DNA of 33,223 bases. It comes from an uncultured Brachyspira sp. (lineage in GTDB: Bacteria > Spirochaetota > Brachyspiria > Brachyspirales > Brachyspiraceae). Both the position numbers and the translations under genes were made by a program. Below the pieces are notes generated by a model. It saw nothing but the letters and a program-made list of their open reading frames with translations, searched no databases and was not told where the DNA came from. Of the stretch, positions 1 through 7,521 are shown one piece after another. The stretch lies in assembly GCF_910578695.1 (NCBI RefSeq), contig NZ_CAJTQJ010000026.1, forward strand, positions 1 through 33,223, read 5' to 3'. Numbering within the stretch: the first letter of the stretch is position 1; every line of letters starts with the position of its first letter.

Positions 1-63
1 GCCGAAGCACATCGATAATTTATTATCGATGTAGTTAAAGCGAAGGCGAGCATAGTAATAATA
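1..63. repeat. Inverted copy of dispersed intergenic repeat, partner at 3373-3435
   Basis: The first 63 bases match the reverse complement of 3373-3435 with two mismatches (my alignment by eye). Inside is a perfect 9-bp hairpin, ATCGATAAT at 11-19 and ATTATCGAT at 22-30, with a 2-base loop, followed by a GC-rich GCGAAGGCGAGC block. The element runs off the left edge, so its true end is not visible. It and its inverted partner bracket purF, the 1773 gene and purC. Confidence 0.8.
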
Positions 64-275
64 TAAAGTTTATAGCTAGCAATAATAAAGCAATTTTTAT
101 TAAAATATCTAAAAACTCATACTATTAATATTTAAATTACAATATACGATTTTTAAAATAAAAATTATGCAGTATATAATACTATTAAACAATTTTTTTA
201 TAAATCTATTGTATAAAAATAAAATTAATTATAATATTATTATTAAAATAAAAAATAAAGTTGGTTATAATAATA
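64..275. other. AT-rich purF upstream region
   Basis: No ORF or RNA gene is seen. A weak sigma70-like pair could serve purF: TTGTAT at 209-214 and TATAAT at 230-235 with a short 15-base spacer. I see no purine riboswitch. Confidence 0.35.
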
Positions 276-1676
276 ATGAATAGCATTGAAAAAATATACG
301 ATAAGCCTAGAGAAGAATGCGGAATTTTCGGTATTTACTCTAAAGAAATAAAAAAAGATATATTAAAAACTTTAAATTATGCACTTTATTCTTTACAGCA
401 TAGAGGACAGGAAAGTGCAGGAATTACAATATCAAATTACAAACATTTATTTACATATAAATCTATGGGACTTGTATCAGATTTATTTTCCAGCAATATA
501 CCTAAAGATACTGAAGGAAATATAGCTATAGGACATGTAAGATATTCTACAACAGGAGAAAACAAAATAGAAAATGCTCAGCCTCTTGAAAATCTTTTTA
601 GATTGGGACAAATAGCAATAGCACATAATGGAAATTTAACTAATGCTGAAGAATTAAGATATGAGCTTGAAGAAGGGGGAGCAACATTTAATGCCACTTC
701 TGATACTGAAGTTATAATTAAGCTTATAGCTAGAAAAACTGTAAATAATTTTATAGAAGGCATAAAAGAAAGCATTAATATTATAAAAGGAGCTTTTGCT
801 TTAGTGATAGTTGTAGAAGGAAAACTTATAGGAATAAGAGACCCTTATGGTATAAGACCTTTATGCTTGGGAACAAATTCAAATGGAGATTATTTTTTAT
901 CCTCAGAGTCATGTGCTTTGGATGCTGTAGGAGCTAAATTTATACGTGATATAGAAGCAGGCGAAATGGTTATAATAGATGAAGAAGGAGTAAAATCTTT
1001 TAAATATAGTAAAGAGTATGTAAAGCATTATCCATGCACCTTTGAACATATATATTTTGCACGTCCTGAAAGTAATATAGACGGTATTAATGTTTATGAT
1101 GTAAGGTTTCAAACAGGGGTATTATTAGCTAAAAAAAATAAAGCAGATGCGGATATAGTTATAGGCATTCAGGATTCTGGTACTATAGCAGCATTAGGTT
1201 TTGCAAAAGAAAGCGGTATTCCTTACAGCATAGGATTAATTAAAAACAGATACATAGGAAGAACATTTATTATGCCTGAGCAGTCCTCCAGAGAAGAAAC
1301 TGTCAAATTAAAATTCAATCCTCTAAAACATTTAATAGACGGTAAAAGAGTTATATTAATAGATGATTCATTGGTAAGAGGAACTACAAGCAGAATATTA
1401 ATAGATATTGTAAGAAAAGCTGGTGCTAAAGAAGTGCATTTCAGGTCTGCTTCGCCTATCATAAAAAGCCCCTGCTATTATGGTGTTGATATATCTTCAA
1501 AAAAAGAACTGATAGGAGCTAAACTTTCTGTAGAGGAAATTAGAAAAGAAATTAATGCCGATACTTTAGAATATCTCAGTATAGAGGATATGCTTGAAGC
1601 TTTGAATAATGGTAATTACTGCATAGGATGTTTTACAGGAAACTACCCTACTGATATACCTAAAAAAAGTTGTTAA
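276..1676 (+). CDS. purF: Amidophosphoribosyltransferase PurF, 4Fe-4S type
   Basis: Cytosolic first committed enzyme of purine synthesis: PRPP + glutamine gives phosphoribosylamine. With the ATG at 276 the protein is 466 residues. Cys15 follows a short propeptide (EECGIFGIY), as in Bacillus-type PurF, where propeptide removal exposes the N-terminal nucleophile Cys of the glutaminase domain. The PRPP loop VILIDDSLVRGTTS is intact. Four Cys in the expected places (YPC, SPC and NYCIGC near the C-terminus) fit the 4Fe-4S ligands of the oxygen-labile class. An in-frame TTG exists at 261, but it would add only MVIII and abuts the upstream AAAG, so I prefer the ATG. purC and purE lie nearby on the opposite strand, so the pathway genes are clustered but not one operon. 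Confidence 0.96.
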   Translation: MNSIEKIYDKPREECGIFGIYSKEIKKDILKTLNYALYSLQHRGQESAGITISNYKHLFTYKSMGLVSDLFSSNIPKDTEGNIAIGHVRYSTTGENKIENAQPLENLFRLGQIAIAHNGNLTNAEELRYELEEGGATFNATSDTEVIIKLIARKTVNNFIEGIKESINIIKGAFALVIVVEGKLIGIRDPYGIRPLCLGTNSNGDYFLSSESCALDAVGAKFIRDIEAGEMVIIDEEGVKSFKYSKEYVKHYPCTFEHIYFARPESNIDGINVYDVRFQTGVLLAKKNKADADIVIGIQDSGTIAALGFAKESGIPYSIGLIKNRYIGRTFIMPEQSSREETVKLKFNPLKHLIDGKRVILIDDSLVRGTTSRILIDIVRKAGAKEVHFRSASPIIKSPCYYGVDISSKKELIGAKLSVEEIRKEINADTLEYLSIEDMLEALNNGNYCIGCFTGNYPTDIPKKSC

Positions 1677-1709
1677 CATAATTTTTACTGTAAAATATAT
1701 AAAAATCCA

Positions 1710-1737
1710 TTGACTTTTTTATTAATAAATTTATCAT
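1710..1737 (+). promoter_or_regulatory. Predicted sigma70 promoter for the 1773 gene
   Basis: TTGACT at 1710-1715 and TATCAT at 1732-1737 with a 16-base spacer: five of six matches to each consensus hexamer. It would start transcription around 1744, separate from purF. Confidence 0.5.
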
Positions 1738-1772
1738 ATTATAAAGTATAATTAATAAGGACAATGTGAATT

Positions 1773-2246
1773 ATGAAAGAAGCTTCTTATAAAATATGCA
1801 TAAATGAAGAAGAATTAGTAGATGCAGTTATTTCGGATAATGATATTATTTATATAGAAAATAAACTTGGAAATAAAATTTCAAATATCAAAAATACAGG
1901 TAAAATAGTATGGGGCATTCTTATAGGCGGAGTTTTAGTTGCAGCTGCAGCTATAATATCATCAAAAAAATTAGGAAAAAATAAAGCATTAATAGCCTCT
2001 TCTATAGCAGCTATTCCGTCAGCAGGAGCTGCAATTATATATATAGGTCTTCCATCTACTATATCATTAATACAAATGATTATATATGCTTATAAAAAAA
2101 GCGGTACAATCAATGAAGCTAAAGATATAATACATATATTAAGAAATAATTATTATATAGCTGAAAAAGACAGAGAAAAATTAATATTAAAAAAAACTGC
2201 TGAAGAAAAAATAAAAAAATTAGGAGAAATAAAAGAAGTAAAATAA
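1773..2246 (+). CDS. Small hypothetical membrane protein
   Basis: A 157-residue protein I cannot assign to a family. The first 40 residues are acidic and soluble. Two hydrophobic segments follow: about residues 45-63 (small-residue-rich, GGVLVAAAA) and about 71-107 (Ala/Gly/Ile-rich, possibly a hairpin). The 50-residue C-terminal tail is charged, Lys/Glu-rich and probably a cytosolic helix. AAGGA at 1757-1761 lies 11 bases before the ATG. A bidirectional hairpin terminator follows directly. It has its own predicted promoter, so it need not be functionally linked to purF. Real gene: the start, SD, promoter and terminator agree. Function unknown. Confidence 0.75.
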   Translation: MKEASYKICINEEELVDAVISDNDIIYIENKLGNKISNIKNTGKIVWGILIGGVLVAAAAIISSKKLGKNKALIASSIAAIPSAGAAIIYIGLPSTISLIQMIIYAYKKSGTINEAKDIIHILRNNYYIAEKDREKLILKKTAEEKIKKLGEIKEVK

Positions 2247-2267
2247 TAAAAAATATTATATAAATAA

Positions 2268-2316
2268 AAAAGACTTTGCTGATATTTTTATATTCTTGCA
2301 AAGTCTTTTATTATTA
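2268..2316. terminator. Bidirectional intrinsic terminator
   Basis: A perfect 12-bp stem, AAAAGACTTTGC at 2268-2279 and GCAAAGTCTTTT at 2298-2309, with an 18-base loop. It is flanked by A-runs on the left and T-runs on the right, and sits between the convergent 1773 gene and purC, serving both strands. Confidence 0.85.
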
Positions 2317-2320
2317 AAAA

Positions 2321-3037
2321 TTATAAATTATTAAGCCTATTTAAAACTTCTATATAAGCCTCTTCTATAGAGCCTAAATCTCTTCTAAATCTATCTTTAT
2401 CTAACTTTTTACCAGTTTCCTTATCCCAAAATCTGCATGTATCAGGAGTAATTTCATCAGCTAAAAGTATTTCTCCTTTTGAATTCTTACCGAACTCTAC
2501 TTTGAAATCGACTAAAGTAATACCTATTTTATCTAAAGCATCTTTAAGTAAATTATTAACTTTTGCTGTTACTTCATAAATATATTTTAATTCATCATAA
2601 TCAGCCAATTTCAAAGCAACAGCATGATGATCATTGATTAAAGGATCTCCGTATTCATCATTTTTATAGCAAATTTCAAATATAGTATTAGGCGGAACTG
2701 TACCCTCTTCTATTCCAAGCCTCTTTGCCATAGAACCTGCAATTAAATTTCTAACTATTACTTCCAATGGGAAAATTTTAACTTTCTGACAAAGCTGTTC
2801 TCTGTCATTTAATTTTTCTATAAAATGTGTTTTTATTCCATTTTTTTCAAGCATCTTAAAAAGAAGAGAAGTTATTTCATTATTCATAACTCCTTTATCT
2901 TTAATAGAACCTTTTTTCTCTCCGTTAAAAGCTGTAGCATCATCTTTATAATACACTATTATTTCATCAGCATTATCAGAAATATATATCTTTTTAGCCT
3001 TTCCCTCATACATCATTTCTTTTTTTTCTTTAGACAT
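2321..3037 (-). CDS. purC: SAICAR synthetase PurC
   Basis: Phosphoribosylaminoimidazole-succinocarboxamide synthase, 238 residues, the normal bacterial length. It joins CAIR and aspartate using ATP in the cytosol. Family motifs are all present: YEGKAKKIY at the N-terminus, DDATAFNG, the RNLIAGSMAKRLGIEEG segment, DPLINDHHA, and LADEITPDTCRFWD near the C-terminus. AGGAG lies 8 bases upstream of the ATG on the minus strand. purE is upstream on the same strand but 454 bases away, across a repeat block. Confidence 0.96.
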   Translation of the reverse strand: MSKEKKEMMYEGKAKKIYISDNADEIIVYYKDDATAFNGEKKGSIKDKGVMNNEITSLLFKMLEKNGIKTHFIEKLNDREQLCQKVKIFPLEVIVRNLIAGSMAKRLGIEEGTVPPNTIFEICYKNDEYGDPLINDHHAVALKLADYDELKYIYEVTAKVNNLLKDALDKIGITLVDFKVEFGKNSKGEILLADEITPDTCRFWDKETGKKLDKDRFRRDLGSIEEAYIEVLNRLNNL

Positions 3038-3112
3038 AGTTTAACTCCTATTTATTAAAACTTATAAATTATTATTTATTATTATTGCTAATAAAAATTG
3101 TTCACACAAAGT

Positions 3113-3136
3113 GTATAGCAAATGACTTTGCTATAC
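3113..3136. repeat. Perfect hairpin in the purC upstream region
   Basis: GTATAGCAAA at 3113-3122 pairs with TTTGCTATAC at 3127-3136 around a TGAC loop. No T-tract follows, so it is not a normal terminator. Confidence 0.7.
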
Positions 3137-3137
3137 G

Positions 3138-3228
3138 CTCACAATTTTTATATTTAGCTTTCTAGTATGATCTTCCCTGCCATTCTTACGAATGTCAGGC
3201 ACTCACAATTTTTATATTTAGCTTTCTA
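3138..3228. repeat. 27-bp direct repeat pair flanking a hairpin
   Basis: The two exact copies are 3138-3164 and 3202-3228, each starting CTCACAATTTTTATATTTAG and ending CTTTCTA. A third copy with three differences is at 15756-15782 upstream of oppB. Between the first two is an imperfect CCTGCCATTC/GAATGTCAGG hairpin. Confidence 0.8.
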
Positions 3229-3316
3229 ATATTTAAAAAATTATTATTTATTATTGCCGCTGCCGCGTACCTGCGACAATGCTCGCCGACGAAGTCCGCC
3301 TCGCGAAGCGTGCCTT

Positions 3317-3481
3317 TGCTTCGGCTTGCTTTTTTTAATTATTTTTTATTATTATTAAAAATTATTATTTTTTATTATTGCTATGCTCGCCTTCGCTTTA
3401 ACTATATCGATAATAAATTATCGATGTGCTTCGGCTTGCTTTTTTTAATTATTTTTTATTATTATTAAAAATTATTATTTT
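3317..3481. repeat. 55-bp exact direct repeat, 110-bp period
   Basis: Positions 3317-3371 and 3427-3481 are identical, starting TGCTTCGGCTTGCTTTTTTT and ending in ATT-rich sequence. The material between them is the element found inverted at 1-63. Confidence 0.85.
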
Positions 3482-3491
3482 CTACTATAAT

Positions 3492-3980
3492 TCAAATATC
3501 AAAATCTATAGGCTTATCATTATCGGCAATAAAATCTTCTTTCATTTTTTTTCTATATTCTATTAATTTATTTTTAATTTCAGTATATTTTAAAGCAAGA
3601 ATCTCAACTGCAAGCATTCCAGCATTATAAGAATTATTAATACCTACAGCAGCAACAGTTATAGGCTTGGGCATTTGAACTATAGAAAGTAAAGCGTCCA
3701 TTCCGTCAAGATTACCAGCACTAATAGGCACTCCTATAACAGGCAGTATAGTTTTTGAAGCTATTACACCAGGCAAATGAGCGGCAAGTCCCGCTCCTGC
3801 TATTATCACTTCAAAATTATTTTCTTCTATATCTTTAATTGTTTTTTCAAGATATTCAGGTACTCTATGTGCCGAAAGTATGAATGCCTTATACTCTATT
3901 TCAAATTCTTTCAAACAAGAAGCGGCTCCTTTCATTTTTTCCGTATCAGACCTGCTTCCAAATATTATAGCAGCTTTCAT
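3492..3980 (-). CDS. purE: N5-carboxyaminoimidazole ribonucleotide mutase PurE (class I)
   Basis: 162 residues, standard PurE length. It converts N5-CAIR to CAIR in purine synthesis. Motifs: GSRSDTEKMK at the start (phosphate loop), LSAHRVPE, and GAGLAAHLPGVIASKT followed by PVIGVP. The GxAAHLPG form is that of class I mutases, which need PurK upstream. It is unlike the CO2-using class II PurE reported in Treponema denticola. No purK is in the window. AGGAG lies 7 bases upstream of the ATG. It precedes purC on the same strand, across the repeat block. Confidence 0.95.
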   Translation of the reverse strand: MKAAIIFGSRSDTEKMKGAASCLKEFEIEYKAFILSAHRVPEYLEKTIKDIEENNFEVIIAGAGLAAHLPGVIASKTILPVIGVPISAGNLDGMDALLSIVQMPKPITVAAVGINNSYNAGMLAVEILALKYTEIKNKLIEYRKKMKEDFIADNDKPIDFDI

Positions 3981-4321
3981 AATATTCTCCTAAAATAATA
4001 ATTATAAATAAAATTAATTCTAATATAATAAATCAATTAATACAATAATTAGAGCATATATTTTATAAAAAATTCTCATATTATATGAAAATCGCAGCAT
4101 ATAAGTTTTAACTATAGCATATAATATATCAATTAGTATTTTATAAAATAGTTAATTTATTAGATACTTACAAAAATAAGCATACTTCAATCTGCATATA
4201 TAATGTATCTCATATAATAATAGATTTAAAAAATATTTTAATAAATAAATTAGACAGCTAGAAGTATCAGCAAAATTTAATATATTATAAATCATTATGC
4301 AGTTTTAATAAAATTACAAAA
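3981..4321. other. AT-rich gap with no gene
   Basis: 341 bases between the purE start and the chemoreceptor stop. Extremely AT-rich, with no ORF, RNA, clear terminator or convincing promoter. It should hold the purE promoter, but I could not choose a -10/-35 pair. Confidence 0.5.
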
Positions 4322-5983
4322 TTAAACTTTAAAAAACTTCATTAAATCAATAAGCTCCCTTGCCTGCCCCATTAAAGCCTCAGAAGAAGCGGTAGCCTCT
4401 TCAACTAAAGAAGCATTCTGCTGAGTAGACTGATCCATCTGAGAAACAGCTACATTCACTTGATCAACACCAGACTGCTGTTCTATAGCCATAGCACTAA
4501 TATCTTGCATAATTCTTGAAGTATTCTCTATTTTCTGCTCAATATCTATAAATATTTCCTGAGATTTTCTAGCAGTTTCGGTAGCTATTTTTATTTTCTC
4601 ATTGGCATCTGCAATAAGAGAAGTAATATCTTTTGCTGAAGACTGACTTGTCTGTGCTAAGTTTCTAACTTCGCTTGCTACAACAGCAAATCCCTTTCCC
4701 TGCTCTCCCGCACGTGCCGCCTCTACTGCCGCATTAAGTGCAAGTATATTAGTTTGAAAAGCTATATTTTCAATGATTTTTGTAATATCAGTTATCTTAT
4801 TACTAGCCTCAAATACAAGTTCTATATTATTAGTGGTAGCCTCTATAATATCTCCAGCCTCCCTAACAGCCTTTTCAGAATCCTGCATCATCTGATTACC
4901 TTTAAGAGAATTATCAGCAGAAGATTTTATCGTAGAAGCAATCTGCTCCATAGATGAAGCTGTTTCTTCTAAATGAGATGCCTGAGTTTCTGTTCTTGTA
5001 GATAAATCGCTGTTTCCATGTGCTATTTCAGTAGCAGCATCAGCTATCTCTTTGGAGCTTTTTAGTACATTAGAAATTATATCTCTTAAATTAGATATCA
5101 TATAATGAAAACTTTTAAGTAATGATCCAAATTCATTATTTTTATCTAATAAACTTTCATCTATATTTTCAGTTAAATTACCATTAGATATTTCTGAAGC
5201 TAAATGTACGCATAGTCTAAGATTTTTACCTATATTCTTTGCTAAAAATACGAAGAATGCTGCAACAGATAAAATTACCCATAATAAAGCTATAAAAAAT
5301 AATATAGTATTTTTTTTAACATCACTATTAGCTTTATGTAATTTCATATTATTATCATTTTCTAATAAATCAAAAAATGAATTAATAGGTATCATTATCT
5401 CATAAATCTTTTTAGCATAATCTTCTCCATTAACTAACTCTATAGCTTCTAATTGTCTTTCTTTATATTCTATAGGTATTGTTCCGTCTGGGTTTTTAGG
5501 AATGGATTTAATTATATCCATAGCCATCAATTCTAATTTAACTAATTCTTCAGATTTTTGTTTTGATAAACTTAAATAATCAAACATATCTTTAGAAAAA
5601 TGTAAATCTTTCATAACATTAGAATAAGATTTAGTTTCTCCGTCTTTATAAGGTTTAACTCCGCTTCCTAAATATAAGAACCAATATAAACCTCTGTCAT
5701 AATTTATAGGGGTGGCTTTATTACCTCCTGATATAGCTATGCAATCATTATATGCCTGCTCATATTTCGGATTACCTGTTGCAGCATAACTTCTGACAAA
5801 TTCAGTTAAATATGTTGAATTTTGCTGATACTGTCTGGCTATAGTTGAAGATTTTATAGCATGCTGATAAATATTGCTGTATTCGCTGACACTTTTAACC
5901 ATTCTTAATTGTAAATAAATCAGCAGTAAAGAAACAAATAAAATATAAATTAAGAATATAATAAACATCGTCCTAATTTTCAT
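4322..5983 (-). CDS. Methyl-accepting chemotaxis protein
   Basis: 553-residue inner-membrane chemoreceptor signalling to CheA/CheW. Layout: TM1 about residues 7-26; a periplasmic sensor of about 200 residues, mostly helical and not a sensor family I recognise; TM2 about 226-248; HAMP about 250-303; then the cytoplasmic signalling hairpin. The tip (IAFQTNILALNAAVEAARAG and EQGKGFAVVASEVRNLAQ, about 407-443) is canonical. About 125 residues flank the tip on each side, which fits the 36-heptad class of E. coli Tsr/Tar. Phrases such as DLSTRTETQASHLEETASSM and VDQVNVAVSQMDQ resemble proteobacterial receptors. There is no C-terminal CheR-tethering pentapeptide; it ends MKFFKV. AGGGG lies about 8 bases before the ATG. 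A sigma28-like -10 is noted separately. Confidence 0.93.
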   Translation of the reverse strand: MKIRTMFIIFLIYILFVSLLLIYLQLRMVKSVSEYSNIYQHAIKSSTIARQYQQNSTYLTEFVRSYAATGNPKYEQAYNDCIAISGGNKATPINYDRGLYWFLYLGSGVKPYKDGETKSYSNVMKDLHFSKDMFDYLSLSKQKSEELVKLELMAMDIIKSIPKNPDGTIPIEYKERQLEAIELVNGEDYAKKIYEIMIPINSFFDLLENDNNMKLHKANSDVKKNTILFFIALLWVILSVAAFFVFLAKNIGKNLRLCVHLASEISNGNLTENIDESLLDKNNEFGSLLKSFHYMISNLRDIISNVLKSSKEIADAATEIAHGNSDLSTRTETQASHLEETASSMEQIASTIKSSADNSLKGNQMMQDSEKAVREAGDIIEATTNNIELVFEASNKITDITKIIENIAFQTNILALNAAVEAARAGEQGKGFAVVASEVRNLAQTSQSSAKDITSLIADANEKIKIATETARKSQEIFIDIEQKIENTSRIMQDISAMAIEQQSGVDQVNVAVSQMDQSTQQNASLVEEATASSEALMGQARELIDLMKFFKV

Positions 5984-6042
5984 ACATAACCCCTATTATA
6001 ACTGCTACATAGAAGACAGCCTTTTTAAGAATTCTCGGCATT

Positions 6043-6050
6043 ATAAAACA
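6043..6050 (-). promoter_or_regulatory. Possible sigma28 -10 element upstream of the chemoreceptor
   Basis: On the minus strand, GCCGAGAA about 60 bases upstream of the start matches seven of eight bases of the flagellar sigma factor -10 (GCCGATAA). I see no good -35 (TAAAGTTT), so this is weak. Confidence 0.25.
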
Positions 6051-6153
6051 CCTACAATATATAATATAACAAAATATAAAAAAATTAATATAAAATACTT
6101 GAATATTTTTATTTTAAATTTAAAATAAATACAATAAAAAATGGAAATTAGTA

Positions 6154-7353
6154 ATGAATGATAAAATATTAGATATAAAAATAGGATTTTCTAGTATAGT
6201 AATATTTAGAGATATATTAAAAACAAAAGTGATAAAAAAATTAATTTCATTTTTAGAAGTTTATGATGATAAAAATACATCAGATAAGAATATAATAAAA
6301 ATATGCAGTTATTATTCAAACTTCTTATATGAACTTTTTAAATATAATGATACTATAGCCGATTATTTATTAGAACAAATACTAAAAGATGAAAACATAT
6401 ATATATACAAGTGTATAAAAAAAGAAAATATAAATAAAAACTTAGAAGAAGCATTAAAAAATGAATTAAATTTTTTCTGCTTTATAGCTTCATTTGATTT
6501 TAATTCTCTATTTACAGAAGAAAATCTTAAAAAAATAGCAAAATTAGAATATAAACATATAAATTTTTATGATATATATACTTCTCATATAAAAGAAATA
6601 TCAAAAAAAGGCTACGGCATATTTTATAATAATAATATGTTTACACTTGATGAGAAAAAAAACATAATACCAGCCAAATATCAGGATAAACAAGATATCA
6701 GACAATTATACGGCTATGACAGAGAAAGAAGCAAAGTTATTTCAAATACAAAAGCATTATTAGAAGGAAAAAAGGCAAATAATATACTTCTTTACGGAGA
6801 TGCAGGTACAGGAAAAAGCAGCACCATAAAAGCTGTTGCTAATATGTTTACAAATGAAGGTTTGAGGCTTATAGAAGTAAAAAAAAGTCAATTATCATTT
6901 ATAACGGATATAATAGAAAAATTAAGTTTAAGTCCTCTTAAATTTATAATATTCATAGACGATTTAACTTTTTCTTCAAATGATGATACTTTTTCATATT
7001 TAAAAGCAGTATTGGAAGGAGGAGTAAATTCTTTTCCTAAAAATGTTATAGTTTATGTTACTTCAAATTACAGACATTTAATAAAAGAAAATTTTAAAGA
7101 CAGAATGGGAGATGACATACATATAGAAGATACTATTCAGCAGATAATGAGCTTAACCAATAGATTCGGCATAATAATAACTTTTCAAAGACCTGATAAG
7201 GACTTATTTATAGATATTGTTTTATCGTATGCTGAACATAATAATATACAAATGGAAAGAGAAGAACTTATAAAGCAGGCTGAAAGCTATGCTATAAGAA
7301 GTTCAGGAAGAAGCCCAAGAGCAGCAAAACAATTTATAGAAACTTTATTATAA
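6154..7353 (+). CDS. DUF815-type AAA+ ATPase
   Basis: 399-residue cytosolic P-loop ATPase. The N-terminal 170 residues are helical, charged and without a recognised motif. The AAA+ domain begins near KQDIRQLYGYDRER. Walker A is GDAGTGKSS (about residues 216-224) and Walker B is FIIFIDDL (about 267-274), with a sensor-1 candidate YVTSNYRH and the arginine-rich RSSGRSPRAAKQF near the end. This arrangement is characteristic of the DUF815 family (PF05673), whose substrate is not known to me. The SD is weak (GGA about 10 bases upstream). Divergent from the chemoreceptor. Family call from motif memory; cellular role unknown. Confidence 0.85.
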   Translation: MNDKILDIKIGFSSIVIFRDILKTKVIKKLISFLEVYDDKNTSDKNIIKICSYYSNFLYELFKYNDTIADYLLEQILKDENIYIYKCIKKENINKNLEEALKNELNFFCFIASFDFNSLFTEENLKKIAKLEYKHINFYDIYTSHIKEISKKGYGIFYNNNMFTLDEKKNIIPAKYQDKQDIRQLYGYDRERSKVISNTKALLEGKKANNILLYGDAGTGKSSTIKAVANMFTNEGLRLIEVKKSQLSFITDIIEKLSLSPLKFIIFIDDLTFSSNDDTFSYLKAVLEGGVNSFPKNVIVYVTSNYRHLIKENFKDRMGDDIHIEDTIQQIMSLTNRFGIIITFQRPDKDLFIDIVLSYAEHNNIQMEREELIKQAESYAIRSSGRSPRAAKQFIETLL

Positions 7354-7457
7354 TCTTGAAAATAAATATCTGACAAAACAGTCATTCTTTTTATTGAGAC
7401 TATCTATAGTAATCATTTTTTCATAATTCATATGCAAATTATAATAGATAATAATAT

Positions 7458-7495
7458 AAAAGTCAAAATTAAAAAATATTATTTTAAATGACTTT
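7458..7495. terminator. Candidate hairpin between convergent genes
   Basis: AAAAGTCA at 7458-7465 pairs with TGACTTT at 7489-7495, with a partly self-pairing AT-rich interior. Only a broken T-run follows, so it may be a weak terminator for the ATPase and the glycosyltransferase gene. Confidence 0.4.
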
Positions 7496-7521
7496 CTTTA
7501 TAATATAAAAATAATTCCTTT

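Larger units (their letters stand above)
3038..3491. repeat. Composite repeat block between purE and purC
   Basis: No gene in 454 bases, but dense repeat structure. Contents in order: a 10-bp hairpin (GTATAGCAAA/TTTGCTATAC, 3113-3136); a 27-bp exact direct repeat (3138-3164 and 3202-3228); a second imperfect hairpin between those copies (about 3178-3199); an unusually GC-rich patch (about 3254-3330); a 55-bp exact direct repeat (3317-3371 and 3427-3481); and the element inverted at 1-63 (3373-3435). Related sequence recurs at 13231-13520 and 15756-15782. It may hold the purC promoter, but I cannot pick one out. Confidence 0.85.

Noticed and set aside
261..275. TTG at 261 as the purF start
   Set aside because: It adds MVIII before a normal ATG and has no spaced SD; the propeptide length is better with the ATG at 276.
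2825..3058. Phe/Ile-rich ORF on the plus strand opposite purC
   Set aside because: Shadow of purC on the other strand; no SD and unnatural composition.
3254..3335. GC-rich patch as a tRNA or rRNA fragment
   Set aside because: It does not fold as a cloverleaf and has no T-loop or anticodon-arm sequence; it is better explained as part of the repeat family.
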